A DNA stretch of 9,678 nt from an uncultured beta proteobacterium. GTDB taxonomy: Bacteria; Pseudomonadota; Gammaproteobacteria; Burkholderiales; Burkholderiaceae. The notes beneath the pieces were generated by a model. That model was not told where the DNA came from. It was given only the letters and a program-made list of their open reading frames with translations, and did no database searches. The stretch is from positions 1 to 9,678 of the forward strand of contig CAJAFJ010000055.1 of assembly GCA_903938955.1 (NCBI GenBank), written 5' to 3'. Within the stretch, counting starts at the first letter, position 1. Each line of letters opens with the position of its first letter. This document shows positions 1-7,269 of this stretch, piece by piece. Both the position numbers and the translations under genes were made by a program.

Positions 1-42
1 ACGGTCGGCGTTCCTCTGACGGGAATCTCTTAGGTGGGGATC

Positions 43-81
43 TAGCTTCGCCGCGGAGTCACAAAAGCGCTGCGAAGCCTA
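43..81. repeat. Imperfect inverted repeat (hairpin) upstream of rlmJ
   Basis: TAGCTTCGC (43-51) pairs with GCGAAGCCTA (72-81) with one bulged base, leaving a loop of about 20 bases. No T-run follows on either strand, so it does not look like an intrinsic terminator. If the minus-strand promoter call is right, the stem would sit at the extreme 5' end of that transcript. Its function is unknown. It could be a leader structure, a protein site or a dispersed repeat. Confidence 0.35.
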
Positions 82-83
82 AC

Positions 84-113
84 ATTATACAAAATTCGCC
101 GCCAGCCGGTTAA
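84..113 (-). promoter_or_regulatory. Possible divergent sigma70-type promoter pointing off the left edge
   Basis: Read on the minus strand there is a perfect TATAAT (positions 89 to 84) with TTAACC (113 to 108, four of six matches to TTGACA) 18 bases upstream. Transcription would start near position 77 and run leftwards out of the window. About 60 bases on, the same strand carries AGAGGA (rc of 12-17), a plausible ribosome binding site about 11 bases before the window edge, so a divergent gene could begin just outside. No coding sequence for it is visible here. A perfect -10 hexamer can occur by chance, so this is an inference from motif and spacing only. Confidence 0.3.
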
Positions 114-124
114 AATTGCTTTAT

Positions 125-1063
125 ATGTTCAGTTATCGTCACGCCTTTCATGCCGGCAACCATGCCGACGTCCTCAAACACACCGTGCTCATTGCCACGC
201 TGCGGCATTTGCTGCAAAAAGACACGGCCCTCACGGTGTTTGACACCCATGCCGGCGCCGGGCTGTACCGGCTCGACGGCGAATACGCCGAAACCAGTGG
301 CGAAGCCGCCAATGGCTTCTTAAAACTACTCTCTTATATAGAGACTCCGCCCGCCCCGGCCAAAAAACCCACGGCGACGGCAAAATCCATTGCCGAAGGC
401 CTGGCCCCGATCCTCAAAGATTATGTGGAGTTGGTTGCCAGCTTCAACAACAAAGGCAGCCACAAGGTGTACCCCGGTTCGCCTTTTATCATCCAGCGTC
501 TGCTGGGCGAGCGCGACAAACTCAAACTGTTTGAGATTCATCCCACCGATACCAAAACCCTCAGCGCCAACATTGCGCAGTTGTCGGCAGGCCGCCAGGT
601 CGCCGTGCTGCGCGAAGACGGTTTTGAAGGCATTAAGAAATTTCTGCCACCACCCGCGCGCCGCGCACTGGTGTTCAGCGACCCCAGTTTTGAAATCAAA
701 AACGACTACGCCCGCGTGGTCGCCACCGTGGCCGACTCGCTAGTACGCTTTGCCACCGGCACTTACGCCGTCTGGTACCCGCTCATCCCGCGCCCGGAAG
801 CGCATGACGTGCCGCGCAAGCTCAAAACCCTGGCCACCAAATCCGGCAAGAAATGGCTCAATGCCACCTTGACCATCAAGTCCAGCAAACTCACGTCTGA
901 TGATGCCGGCGAAGTCGTGCGCCCCGGCCTGCCGGCCAGCGGCATGTTCATCATCAACCCGCCGCACACCTTGAAAGCTGCCTTGCAGCTCGCCTTGCCG
1001 CAACTGGTCGAGATCCTCGGACAAGACCAGCACGCATCGTTCACGTTGGAGTCCGGCGGCTAA
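125..1063 (+). CDS. rlmJ: 23S rRNA (adenine(2030)-N(6))-methyltransferase RlmJ
   Basis: Predicted cytoplasmic SAM-dependent methyltransferase that modifies an adenine of 23S rRNA (A2030 in E. coli numbering). The N-terminus MFSYRHAFHAGNHADVLKH is the RlmJ family signature, which argues for the ATG at 125 rather than the in-frame TTG at 116. The SAM-binding motif DTHAGAG is at residues 40-46, YPGSP lies mid-protein, and the catalytic motif IV is DPSF at residues 186-189, followed by EIKNDY. TGTYAVWYP and ASGMFIINPP near the C-terminus are also typical. At 312 aa it is longer than the roughly 280-aa E. coli enzyme. Part of the excess is a Pro/Ala/Lys-rich insertion around residues 74-91. Two oddities are the DPSF motif in place of the usual DPPY and a patch of rare codons (TTA, CTA, ATA) at 320-340. 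No strong Shine-Dalgarno is seen. The gene stands alone, with a 313-base gap before the next. Confidence 0.93.
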   Translation: MFSYRHAFHAGNHADVLKHTVLIATLRHLLQKDTALTVFDTHAGAGLYRLDGEYAETSGEAANGFLKLLSYIETPPAPAKKPTATAKSIAEGLAPILKDYVELVASFNNKGSHKVYPGSPFIIQRLLGERDKLKLFEIHPTDTKTLSANIAQLSAGRQVAVLREDGFEGIKKFLPPPARRALVFSDPSFEIKNDYARVVATVADSLVRFATGTYAVWYPLIPRPEAHDVPRKLKTLATKSGKKWLNATLTIKSSKLTSDDAGEVVRPGLPASGMFIINPPHTLKAALQLALPQLVEILGQDQHASFTLESGG

Positions 1064-1376
1064 GACAAGTCGACATAGTGACGCTCGCTTAGTCCAAACG
1101 GCCGGTCGACGCCATACTGACCCCGCGTATCAGCATCTGGCTAATCCGACTGAAAAAGTGGCGCATGTTCGCAAGGACATAGACAACAGCCGTGCATGGA
1201 CTGCGATCTTTTATCGACAGCGTCAGGCGACGGTGCGTCTTTCTTTCGCAAAGTTGTAAGGCTGAAATACCGGTGCGATTCACTCGCGCTGTCAGCCCAG
1301 CACAATTTCATTGCACTAATATTCAGGGTTGCTGTATCAGCATCAACCATCAACCCGTTAGAGAACGAAGCACACC
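1064..1376. other. Intergenic spacer without a convincing gene
   Basis: These 313 bases separate rlmJ from the CoA-transferase gene. No tRNA-like or riboswitch-like structure is recognisable. Short ORFs exist on both strands but lack good start signals or recognisable products. One minus-strand frame ending at 1089 reads plausibly for about 35 codons (see findings) and could be a gene relic. A weak 4-bp hairpin GACG-GTG-CGTC at 1229-1239 followed by TTTCTTT is the closest thing to a terminator for rlmJ. No good -35/-10 pair stands out for the downstream gene, although its promoter presumably lies here. Confidence 0.6.
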
Positions 1377-2672
1377 ATGTCAGTCCAAGATCTGTATCAA
1401 AAAAAGCTCGGCACACCAGAAGATGCTGTTAATTTGATCAAAAACGGTGATTTCATCATCGTCCCGACCGCTGTGGGCGAGCCGCCAGCGCTGTTGACGG
1501 CGCTGTCAGAACAGCGTCGCCGCTTTCTGGATGTCAAGGTGGCGCAGATTTTGGCGGTGCGTAAATATGGCTACCTCGACCCCGAAACGGTTGACCATGT
1601 GCGCCATGTGGCGTTTTTCTACAGTGCAGCCACGCGGCCCGGTGGCCTGAATGGCTGGGTTGATTTCATCCCCAGCTATTTCTCCGAGATGCCCAGCCTG
1701 ATCGAGCGCGGCCAGATTCCGGCCGACGTGGTGTTTTCCATGGCCTCGCCGATGGACCAGCACGGCTACTTCTCGCTCAGCCTGGGCGCGGATTACACGA
1801 TGGCGGCCGTGGCCAAGGCCCGCGTGATTGCGCTGGAGGTGAACCCCAACGTGCCGTTTGCCAATGGCAATTGCCTGGTACACATTTCGCAGGTGTCGGC
1901 GCTGATAGAGCGCGATGAGCCGATCATGGAAGTGGGCCTGCCCAAAATCGGCCCGGTGCAGCAGGCCATTGGCAAGTATGTGGCCGACATGATTGATGAC
2001 GGTTCAACGCTACAAATCGGCTACGGCGGCATTCCCGATGCGGTGGTGATGCAGCTCACCAGCAAGCACGACCTTGGCATTCACACCGAGATGATTGGCG
2101 ACGGCATTTTGACGCTGATCGAGAGCGGCGCCGTGACCAACCGCAAAAAGAACTACCTGCCGGGCAAGATGGTGGCCACCTTTGGCCTGGGCTCGAAAAA
2201 GCTGTACCAGTTTATGGACCGCAACCCGGCGCTGGAGATGCACCCGGTGGATTTCACCAACGACCCGTATCTGGCGGGCCAAAACGACAAGCTGATGGCG
2301 ATCAACGCCACGCTGCAGATTGACTTGCTGGGCCAATGCGGCTCCGAGAGCCTGGGCCATGTGCCCTACTCCGGCACCGGCGGTCAGGCTGACTTTGTGC
2401 GTGCGGCCAATCGTTCGCGCGGCGGCAAGGCGTTTATCGTGCTGCCGGCCACGGCCAAGGACGACACCATTACCCGCATTGTCCCCACGCTGACGCCCGG
2501 CACGCATGTGAGTACCAGCAAGAATGACATCAACTATGTGGTGACCGAGTTTGGTGTGGCGCAGTTGCGCGGCAAGTCGGCCAAGCAACGCGTGCAAGAA
2601 ATGATCTCCATTGCGCACCCCAACTTCCGCGCCGAATTGACGGAAGCCGCCAAGAAGATGAGTCTGCTTTAA
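1377..2672 (+). CDS. Family I CoA-transferase (acetyl-CoA hydrolase / 4-hydroxybutyrate CoA-transferase type)
   Basis: Predicted cytoplasmic enzyme of 431 aa that moves CoA between acyl-CoA and a carboxylic acid. It belongs to the family containing clostridial 4-hydroxybutyrate CoA-transferase (AbfT), succinyl-CoA:acetate transferases (Cat1) and annotated acetyl-CoA hydrolases. Visible motifs are DQHGYFSLS (residues 127-135), GYGGIPDAV, LGIHTEM with Glu238, and the glycine-rich SGTGGQADF (332-340) of the CoA/oxyanion loop. Glu238 has the same number as the catalytic glutamate that forms the glutamyl-CoA thioester in AbfT. Length and motif order look complete. The ATG at 1377 is preceded by a weak purine-rich stretch (GAGAACGAAG). 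The acyl substrate cannot be read from sequence: acetate, 4-hydroxybutyrate, propionate and succinate are all possible. It is separated from the sugar genes by 75 bases and has no obvious pathway link to them. Confidence 0.88.
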   Translation: MSVQDLYQKKLGTPEDAVNLIKNGDFIIVPTAVGEPPALLTALSEQRRRFLDVKVAQILAVRKYGYLDPETVDHVRHVAFFYSAATRPGGLNGWVDFIPSYFSEMPSLIERGQIPADVVFSMASPMDQHGYFSLSLGADYTMAAVAKARVIALEVNPNVPFANGNCLVHISQVSALIERDEPIMEVGLPKIGPVQQAIGKYVADMIDDGSTLQIGYGGIPDAVVMQLTSKHDLGIHTEMIGDGILTLIESGAVTNRKKNYLPGKMVATFGLGSKKLYQFMDRNPALEMHPVDFTNDPYLAGQNDKLMAINATLQIDLLGQCGSESLGHVPYSGTGGQADFVRAANRSRGGKAFIVLPATAKDDTITRIVPTLTPGTHVSTSKNDINYVVTEFGVAQLRGKSAKQRVQEMISIAHPNFRAELTEAAKKMSLL

Positions 2673-2680
2673 GGTTTGAG

Positions 2681-2693
2681 CCGCCTTGGGCGG
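2681..2693 (+). terminator. Short GC hairpin after the CoA-transferase gene
   Basis: CCGCC (2681-2685), loop TTG, GGCGG (2689-2693) makes a 5-bp perfect stem nine bases after the stop codon. There is no T-run after it, so it is at best a weak or factor-dependent terminator and may be incidental in GC-rich DNA. Confidence 0.2.
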
Positions 2694-2747
2694 GGTGCGT
2701 CATGGCGATAATCAGGGCAGTACTTATATTGCAGGGACGCAAACAAC

Positions 2748-3809
2748 ATGACCATCCTCGTCACCGGCGGCGCCGGCATTATTGGCAGTAATTTCGTGCT
2801 CGACTGGCTCCGTGCCTCGGACGAGCCGGTCATCAACCTCGACAAACTCACCTACGCCGGCAACCGGCAAAACCTGGCCGCACTCGACGGTGATGCGCGC
2901 CATGTGTTTGTGCACGGCGACTTTGGCGATGCGGCACTGGTCAATCAGTTGCTGACGCAGTACCAACCGCGTGCGGTGCTGAATTTTGCCGCCGAGTCGC
3001 ATGTGGACCGCTCGATTCATGGACCGGGCGAATTCATCCAGACCAACATCGTCGGCACCTTCCACCTGCTGGAATCGGTGCGCGCCTATTGGGGGGCGCT
3101 GGAGGCCACGTCCAAGGCGGCGTTCCGCTTTTTGCATGTTTCCACTGACGAGGTTTATGGCTCTTTGAGCAAGACCGACCCGGCCTTTACCGAGACCCAC
3201 CGCTACGAGCCCAACAGCCCGTATTCGGCCAGCAAGGCCGCCAGCGACCACCTGGTGCGCGCCTACCACCACACCTATGGTCTGCCGGTGCTGACCACTA
3301 ATTGCTCCAACAACTACGGGCCGTTTCACTTTCCAGAAAAACTGATTCCGCTGATGATCGTCAACGCGCAGGCCGGCAAAGCGCTGCCGGTGTATGGCGA
3401 TGGTCAGCAGATTCGCGACTGGCTGTATGTGACCGACCATTGCAGCGCCATCCGCCGCGTGCTGGAAGCGGGCCAGCTGGGCGAGGTCTACAACGTCGGC
3501 GGCTGGAACGAGAAGCCGAATCTGGACATCGTGCACACCGTGTGCGCCCTGCTGGACGAACTCAAGCCCCGCGCCGACGGCAAGCCCTACCAAGAGCAAA
3601 TCACCTACGTGACCGACCGCCCCGGCCATGACCGCCGCTATGCGATTGATGCGCGCAAGATTGAGCAGCAACTGGGCTGGAAACCTTCTGAGACCTTTGA
3701 GTCCGGCATCCGCAAAACCGTGCAGTGGTACCTGGATCACCCTGAGTGGGTGGCCAATGTGCTCAGTGGCGGCTACCGCGATTGGGTGACAAAACAGTAC
3801 GGTCACTAA
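2748..3809 (+). CDS. rfbB: dTDP-glucose 4,6-dehydratase (RmlB/RfbB)
   Basis: Second step of dTDP-L-rhamnose synthesis: converts dTDP-glucose to dTDP-4-keto-6-deoxyglucose using bound NAD+. It is an extended short-chain dehydrogenase/reductase of 353 aa, the usual family length. The Rossmann motif [11 protein letters not shown] is at residues 6-16. The catalytic segment STDEVYG gives Thr133, Asp134 and Glu135, and YSASK gives Tyr159 and Lys163. [13 protein letters not shown] and [12 protein letters not shown] are dehydratase-specific. The nucleotide loop usually reads GGAGFIGS, so Ile11 is a mild variation. The ATG is preceded by AGGGA at 2733-2737 with good spacing. It is the first gene of the rhamnose block. 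Its stop is followed three bases later, in the same frame, by the rfbD start. Confidence 0.97.
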   Translation: MTILVTGGAGIIGSNFVLDWLRASDEPVINLDKLTYAGNRQNLAALDGDARHVFVHGDFGDAALVNQLLTQYQPRAVLNFAAESHVDRSIHGPGEFIQTNIVGTFHLLESVRAYWGALEATSKAAFRFLHVSTDEVYGSLSKTDPAFTETHRYEPNSPYSASKAASDHLVRAYHHTYGLPVLTTNCSNNYGPFHFPEKLIPLMIVNAQAGKALPVYGDGQQIRDWLYVTDHCSAIRRVLEAGQLGEVYNVGGWNEKPNLDIVHTVCALLDELKPRADGKPYQEQITYVTDRPGHDRRYAIDARKIEQQLGWKPSETFESGIRKTVQWYLDHPEWVANVLSGGYRDWVTKQYGH

Positions 3810-3812
3810 GCC

Positions 3813-4721
3813 ATGAAAATTCTGCTTTTTGGCCGTAGTGGCCAAGTCGGTTGGGAGTTGCAACGCTCCTTGAGCGTGTTGGGTGAGCTGGTGGCATTGG
3901 GCCACGATGCGGCCAGCAACCCGGACCAGCTGTGCGGTGACTTCAGCGATCTGGCAGGCCTGGCCGAGACCGTGCGCCGGGTCAAACCGGATGTGATCGT
4001 CAATGCCGCCGCCCACACGGCGGTGGACAAAGCCGAAGCCGAGCCGGACCTGGCCCGCACCCTCAACGCGCTGGCACCCGGTGTGCTGGCCGCCGAGGCG
4101 CACAAACTGGGGGCCTGGCTGGTGCATTTCTCCACTGACTATGTGTTTGACGGCAGCGGCCAGCAACCCTGGCGCGAGACGGACGCCACCGCGCCCTTGA
4201 GTGTTTACGGCCAGACCAAGCTGGAAGGCGAACGCTTGGTAGCCGCCTGCGCCAAACACCTGATCTTTAGAACCAGCTGGGTTTACGCCGCACGCGGCGG
4301 CAACTTTGCCAAGACCATGCTGCGCTTGGCCGGTGAGCGTTATGTGCTGACGGTGATTGACGACCAGTTTGGCGCACCCACCTCGGCCGAACTGCTGGCC
4401 GATGTGACAGCCCATGCGCTGGTCAAAGCCCTGCAGCAACCCGAACTGGCCGGGCTGTACCACTGCGTCGCGGGTGGTGAAACCAGCTGGCACGGCTACG
4501 CCAGCTATGTGCTGGCGCAAGCCCAGGCGCTGGGCTGGGCACTGCAGGCCGGGCCGGCGCAAGTGATGCCGACGCCCACCGCCAGCTACCCGACACCGGC
4601 ACAGCGGCCATTGAATTCGCGCCTGGACACCAACCGACTGCAAAGCGCTTTTGGGTTGACGCTGCCCCCTTGGCAACAAGGCGTGGCGCGCATGCTCACC
4701 GAAATTACAGGGAAACAATAA
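3813..4721 (+). CDS. rfbD: dTDP-4-dehydrorhamnose reductase (RmlD/RfbD)
   Basis: Last step of dTDP-L-rhamnose synthesis: NAD(P)H-dependent reduction of dTDP-4-keto-L-rhamnose. It is a short-chain dehydrogenase/reductase of 302 aa, normal for the family. The start [16 protein letters not shown] carries the GxxGxxG nucleotide loop (residues 7-13). [18 protein letters not shown] (Thr108, Asp109, Tyr110) and YGQTK (Tyr132, Lys136) give the active site, and RTSWVYA is a further family hallmark. It begins three bases after the rfbB stop in the same frame, so a readthrough product would be an RfbB-RfbD fusion, though the TAA makes that unlikely in normal growth. There is no strong ribosome binding site of its own, so translational coupling to rfbB is likely. 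Confidence 0.96.
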   Translation: MKILLFGRSGQVGWELQRSLSVLGELVALGHDAASNPDQLCGDFSDLAGLAETVRRVKPDVIVNAAAHTAVDKAEAEPDLARTLNALAPGVLAAEAHKLGAWLVHFSTDYVFDGSGQQPWRETDATAPLSVYGQTKLEGERLVAACAKHLIFRTSWVYAARGGNFAKTMLRLAGERYVLTVIDDQFGAPTSAELLADVTAHALVKALQQPELAGLYHCVAGGETSWHGYASYVLAQAQALGWALQAGPAQVMPTPTASYPTPAQRPLNSRLDTNRLQSAFGLTLPPWQQGVARMLTEITGKQ

Positions 4722-4723
4722 CC

Positions 4724-5650
4724 ATGACCACGTCAAACAACACCGCCACCGCCGCCAAGGGCAACACGCTGGCGCGCAAGGGCATCATCCTGGCTGGGGG
4801 CTCCGGCACCCGCCTGTACCCGGCCACGCAAGTCGTCAGCAAACAACTGCTGCCGATCTACGACAAGCCGATGATTTATTACCCGCTAAGCGTGTTGCTG
4901 CTGGCGGGCATCCGCGAGATTCTGGTGATCTCCACACCGCAAGACACACCGCGTTTTGAGCAGCTGCTGGGCGATGGCAGCCAGTGGGGCATTCAGATCA
5001 GCTACGCGGTGCAACCGTCACCCGATGGCTTGGCGCAGGCGTTTTTGATTGGTGAAGAGTTTTTGGCTGGCGCGCCGAGTGCACTGGTGCTGGGCGACAA
5101 CATTTTTTACGGCCACGACTTTGCTGGCCTGCTGGAGAGCGCCAACCAACAAACCGTTGGTGCCACCGTGTTTGCCTACGCCGTGCAAGACCCCGAGCGC
5201 TATGGCGTGGTGGAGTTTGACGCGAACGGCCACGCCATCAGTCTGGAAGAAAAACCGGTTATGCCCAAGTCGCGCTACGCCGTCACCGGCCTGTATTTTT
5301 ACGACGCTCAAGTGGTGGCACTGGCCAAGCAAGTCAAGCCCTCGGCCCGTGGCGAGCTGGAGATCACCGACCTGAACCGCATGTATTTAGAGCAAGGCTC
5401 GCTGGATGTGCAAACCATGGGCCGCGGCTATGCCTGGCTGGATACCGGCACGCACGAGTCGATGCTGGAGGCCAGCCAGTTCATCTACACCATCGAGAAC
5501 CGCCAGGGCCTCAAAGTCGCCGCACCGGAAGAAATTGTCTGGCGCCACGGCTGGATTGACGATGTCCAGCTGGACAAGCTGGCCCAGCCGCTGGCCAAGT
5601 CGGGCTACGGCAAATACCTGCTGCGCTTGCTGAAAGAAAAGGTCTATTGA
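4724..5650 (+). CDS. rfbA: Glucose-1-phosphate thymidylyltransferase (RmlA/RfbA)
   Basis: First and usually feedback-controlled step of dTDP-L-rhamnose synthesis: glucose-1-phosphate plus dTTP gives dTDP-glucose and pyrophosphate. The protein is 308 aa from the ATG at 4724, chosen because AGGGA (4709-4713) lies at ideal spacing and the start follows the rfbD stop by two bases. An upstream in-frame ATG at 4670 lies inside rfbD and is not favoured. The nucleotide loop is [11 protein letters not shown] (residues 23-33), followed by [26 protein letters not shown] carries the metal-binding Asp125, and [11 protein letters not shown] carries Asp240. EEKP is also present. Before the conserved core there is a Thr/Ala/Asn-rich extension of about 16 residues that E. 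coli RmlA lacks. Confidence 0.97.
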   Translation: MTTSNNTATAAKGNTLARKGIILAGGSGTRLYPATQVVSKQLLPIYDKPMIYYPLSVLLLAGIREILVISTPQDTPRFEQLLGDGSQWGIQISYAVQPSPDGLAQAFLIGEEFLAGAPSALVLGDNIFYGHDFAGLLESANQQTVGATVFAYAVQDPERYGVVEFDANGHAISLEEKPVMPKSRYAVTGLYFYDAQVVALAKQVKPSARGELEITDLNRMYLEQGSLDVQTMGRGYAWLDTGTHESMLEASQFIYTIENRQGLKVAAPEEIVWRHGWIDDVQLDKLAQPLAKSGYGKYLLRLLKEKVY

Positions 5651-6195
5651 TGAAAGTCACGCCTTGCGCCATTGCCGATGTACTGCTGATCGAACCCAAG
5701 GTTTTTGGCGATGCACGCGGCTTTTTTTACGAGAGCTTTAACCAGCGCGACTTTGCCAAAGCCACCGGACTCGACCTGACCTTTGTGCAGGACAACCATT
5801 CCAAATCAGCGCAGGGCGTGTTGCGCGGTCTGCATTACCAGGTGCAAAACCCGCAAGGCAAGCTGGTGCGCGTGGTGGCCGGCGAGGTGTTTGACGTAGC
5901 GGTGGATATTCGCCGCGACTCACCCACGTTTGGCCAATGGGTCGGCGAGATTTTGTCGGGCGACAACAAGCGCCAGCTTTGGGTGCCACCGGGTTTGGCG
6001 CACGGTTTTGTGGTGCTGTCCGAGCACGCTGAATTTTTATACAAAACCACCGATTACTACGCGCCGGAACACGAACGCTGCATTGCCTGGGACGACCCGA
6101 CGCTGGCGATTGAGTGGCCGGTGATGATGACTGCGCCCAAACTCTCGGCCAAAGATGCGGCTGGGGCCTCATTTCTGGACGCCTGCACGCCGTGA
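5650..6195 (+). CDS. rfbC: dTDP-4-dehydrorhamnose 3,5-epimerase (RmlC/RfbC)
   Basis: Third step of dTDP-L-rhamnose synthesis: double epimerisation of dTDP-4-keto-6-deoxyglucose at C3 and C5. It is a cupin-fold protein of 181 aa. The family signatures [25 protein letters not shown] and [13 protein letters not shown] are all present. His62, Tyr131 and Asp169 line up, with an offset of one, with the Salmonella RmlC residues His63, Tyr132 and Asp170 (catalytic His/Asp dyad and Tyr acid). The ATG at 5650 overlaps the rfbA stop by one base (TGATG), a classic coupling arrangement. A TTG at 5647 would add one residue and is less likely. Confidence 0.96.
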   Translation: MKVTPCAIADVLLIEPKVFGDARGFFYESFNQRDFAKATGLDLTFVQDNHSKSAQGVLRGLHYQVQNPQGKLVRVVAGEVFDVAVDIRRDSPTFGQWVGEILSGDNKRQLWVPPGLAHGFVVLSEHAEFLYKTTDYYAPEHERCIAWDDPTLAIEWPVMMTAPKLSAKDAAGASFLDACTP

Positions 6196-6197
6196 GC

Positions 6198-7211
6198 ATG
6201 ATTCTGGTGACTGGCGGCGCCGGGTACATCGGCTCGCACACCTGCGTGGAGTTGCTCAATGCCGGGTTTGACGTGACCGTGTTTGACAACTTTTGCAACA
6301 GCCAGCCCGAAGCGCTGGCGCGGGTGGAGCGCATCACCGGCAAAAAGCCAACTCTGATTCAAGGCGACATTCGCGACCGGGCAGCATTGGTGGCGGCGTT
6401 GCAGCAAAGCGGGGCCACGGCGGTGATTCACTTTGCGGGGCTGAAGGCGGTGGGCGAGTCGGTGCAAAAACCACTGCTCTATTACGACAACAACGTGGTC
6501 GGCACCGTGCGCCTGCTGGAGGCCATGACCGAGTGCGGCGTGAAGACGCTGGTGTTCAGCTCGTCGGCCACGGTCTACGGCGACCCGCAGCGCCTGCCTT
6601 TGACTGAAGACCATCCGCTGTCCACCACCAACCCTTATGGTCAGACCAAGCTGGTGATTGAAGAGATGCTGCGCGACTTGTTCCGCAGCGACCCGAGCTG
6701 GCATATCTCGATCCTGCGTTACTTCAACCCGGTGGGGGCACATGCCAGTGGCCTGATCGGCGAAGACCCGCAGGGCACGCCCAACAACCTGTTGCCCTTT
6801 GTGGCGCAGGTGGCGGTGGGGCGGCGCGCGTTTCTGAATGTCTGGGGCAATGATTACGCCACGCCCGATGGCACCGGGGTGCGTGACTACATCCATGTGG
6901 TGGACCTGGCGCTGGGCCATTTGAAAGCGCTGGAGCGCTTGCAACACCAGGCCGAGTGCCTGGCCATCAACCTCGGCACCGGCGTGGGCTACAGCGTGCT
7001 GGACATGGTGCGCGCCTTTGAGCAAGCCAGCGGTCAACCGGTGCCGCACCAGGTGGGGCCGCGTCGCGAAGGTGACATTGCCGCCTGCTACGCTGACCCG
7101 GCGCAGGCACTGGCCTTGCTGGGCTGGCAAGCCGAGCGCGGGCTGCAGACCATGTGTGCCGACGCCTGGCGCTGGCAAAGCGGCAACCCCAACGGCTACG
7201 CGACGACTTAA
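6198..7211 (+). CDS. galE: UDP-glucose 4-epimerase (GalE), possibly also active on N-acetylhexosamines
   Basis: Interconverts UDP-glucose and UDP-galactose with tightly bound NAD+, making UDP-galactose for surface polysaccharides and the Leloir pathway. It has 337 aa, against 338 in E. coli. [12 protein letters not shown] forms the NAD loop. SSSATVYG (Ser121-Ser123) and YGQTK (Tyr147, Lys151) form the catalytic site. [19 protein letters not shown] and RREGD are family hallmarks. Residue 297 is Cys in GDIAACYAD. It aligns with Tyr299 of E. coli GalE, and both this residue and Tyr147 are offset by two from E. coli. A small residue here is known to admit UDP-GlcNAc/UDP-GalNAc. The ATG at 6198 follows the rfbC stop by two bases. 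An in-frame GTG at 6192 overlapping that stop is an alternative. No strong ribosome binding site is seen, so coupling to rfbC is probable. Confidence 0.95.
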   Translation: MILVTGGAGYIGSHTCVELLNAGFDVTVFDNFCNSQPEALARVERITGKKPTLIQGDIRDRAALVAALQQSGATAVIHFAGLKAVGESVQKPLLYYDNNVVGTVRLLEAMTECGVKTLVFSSSATVYGDPQRLPLTEDHPLSTTNPYGQTKLVIEEMLRDLFRSDPSWHISILRYFNPVGAHASGLIGEDPQGTPNNLLPFVAQVAVGRRAFLNVWGNDYATPDGTGVRDYIHVVDLALGHLKALERLQHQAECLAINLGTGVGYSVLDMVRAFEQASGQPVPHQVGPRREGDIAACYADPAQALALLGWQAERGLQTMCADAWRWQSGNPNGYATT

Positions 7212-7236
7212 ATTCAAACAACAAGGGAATAAAAAA

Positions 7237-7269
7237 ATGAACAAGAACAATGAGGTGACTCATGGCTAA
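7237..7269 (+). CDS. Possible 10-residue leader ORF overlapping the next gene
   Basis: An ATG at 7237 is preceded by AAGGGA (7223-7228) at good spacing and reads MNKNNEVTHG before TAA at 7267-7269. It is in a different frame from the nucleotidyltransferase gene, whose ATG at 7262 lies inside it, so its stop is 6-8 bases past that start. Its translation could load ribosomes for the downstream start. It may equally be a chance ORF. The peptide has no recognisable attenuation feature such as repeated codons for one amino acid, apart from three Asn codons. Confidence 0.25.
   Translation: MNKNNEVTHG
7252..7258 (+). promoter_or_regulatory. Ribosome binding site deciding the start at 7262
   Basis: GAGGTGA lies just before the ATG at 7262, the GAGG core ending six bases upstream of it. 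This supports 7262 over the in-frame ATG at 7274, which is four codons downstream and next to the conserved nucleotide loop. Confidence 0.6.

Noticed and set aside
1..90. Small structured RNA such as 6S RNA on the minus strand (CTCCGCGG stretch)
   Set aside because: Only a short stretch resembles the E. coli 6S sequence, and the required long 5' arm and flanking bulge structure are missing at the right distance from the putative start.
1069..1110. Two GTCGAC palindromes as a paired operator
   Set aside because: Six-base palindromes are common by chance in GC-rich DNA, and no flanking symmetry extends them.
1229..1246. GACG-GTG-CGTC followed by TTTCTTT as a terminator for rlmJ
   Set aside because: The stem is only 4 bp, the T-run is interrupted, and it lies about 165 bases after the rlmJ stop.
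2702..2730. TATATT at 2725-2730 as a -10 element for rfbB
   Set aside because: No -35 match lies at suitable spacing, and a transcript from it would begin at or after the AGGGA ribosome binding site at 2733-2737.
4670..4723. Longer rfbA starting at the ATG at 4670
   Set aside because: It would overlap rfbD by more than 50 bases. The added residues do not match the family, and the ATG at 4724 has a well-placed AGGGA site.
2724..4736. A 670-codon stop-free frame on the minus strand across rfbB and rfbD
   Set aside because: It is a GC-rich antisense shadow. rfbB and rfbD lie in the same frame, so their mirror frame stays open across both. The translation is low-complexity (Gly/Gln/His/Val-rich) with no recognisable domain, while the sense genes are unmistakable.
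6057..7250. A 397-codon minus-strand frame across galE
   Set aside because: Mirror frame of galE with no recognisable protein features. The sense-strand GalE motifs are complete.
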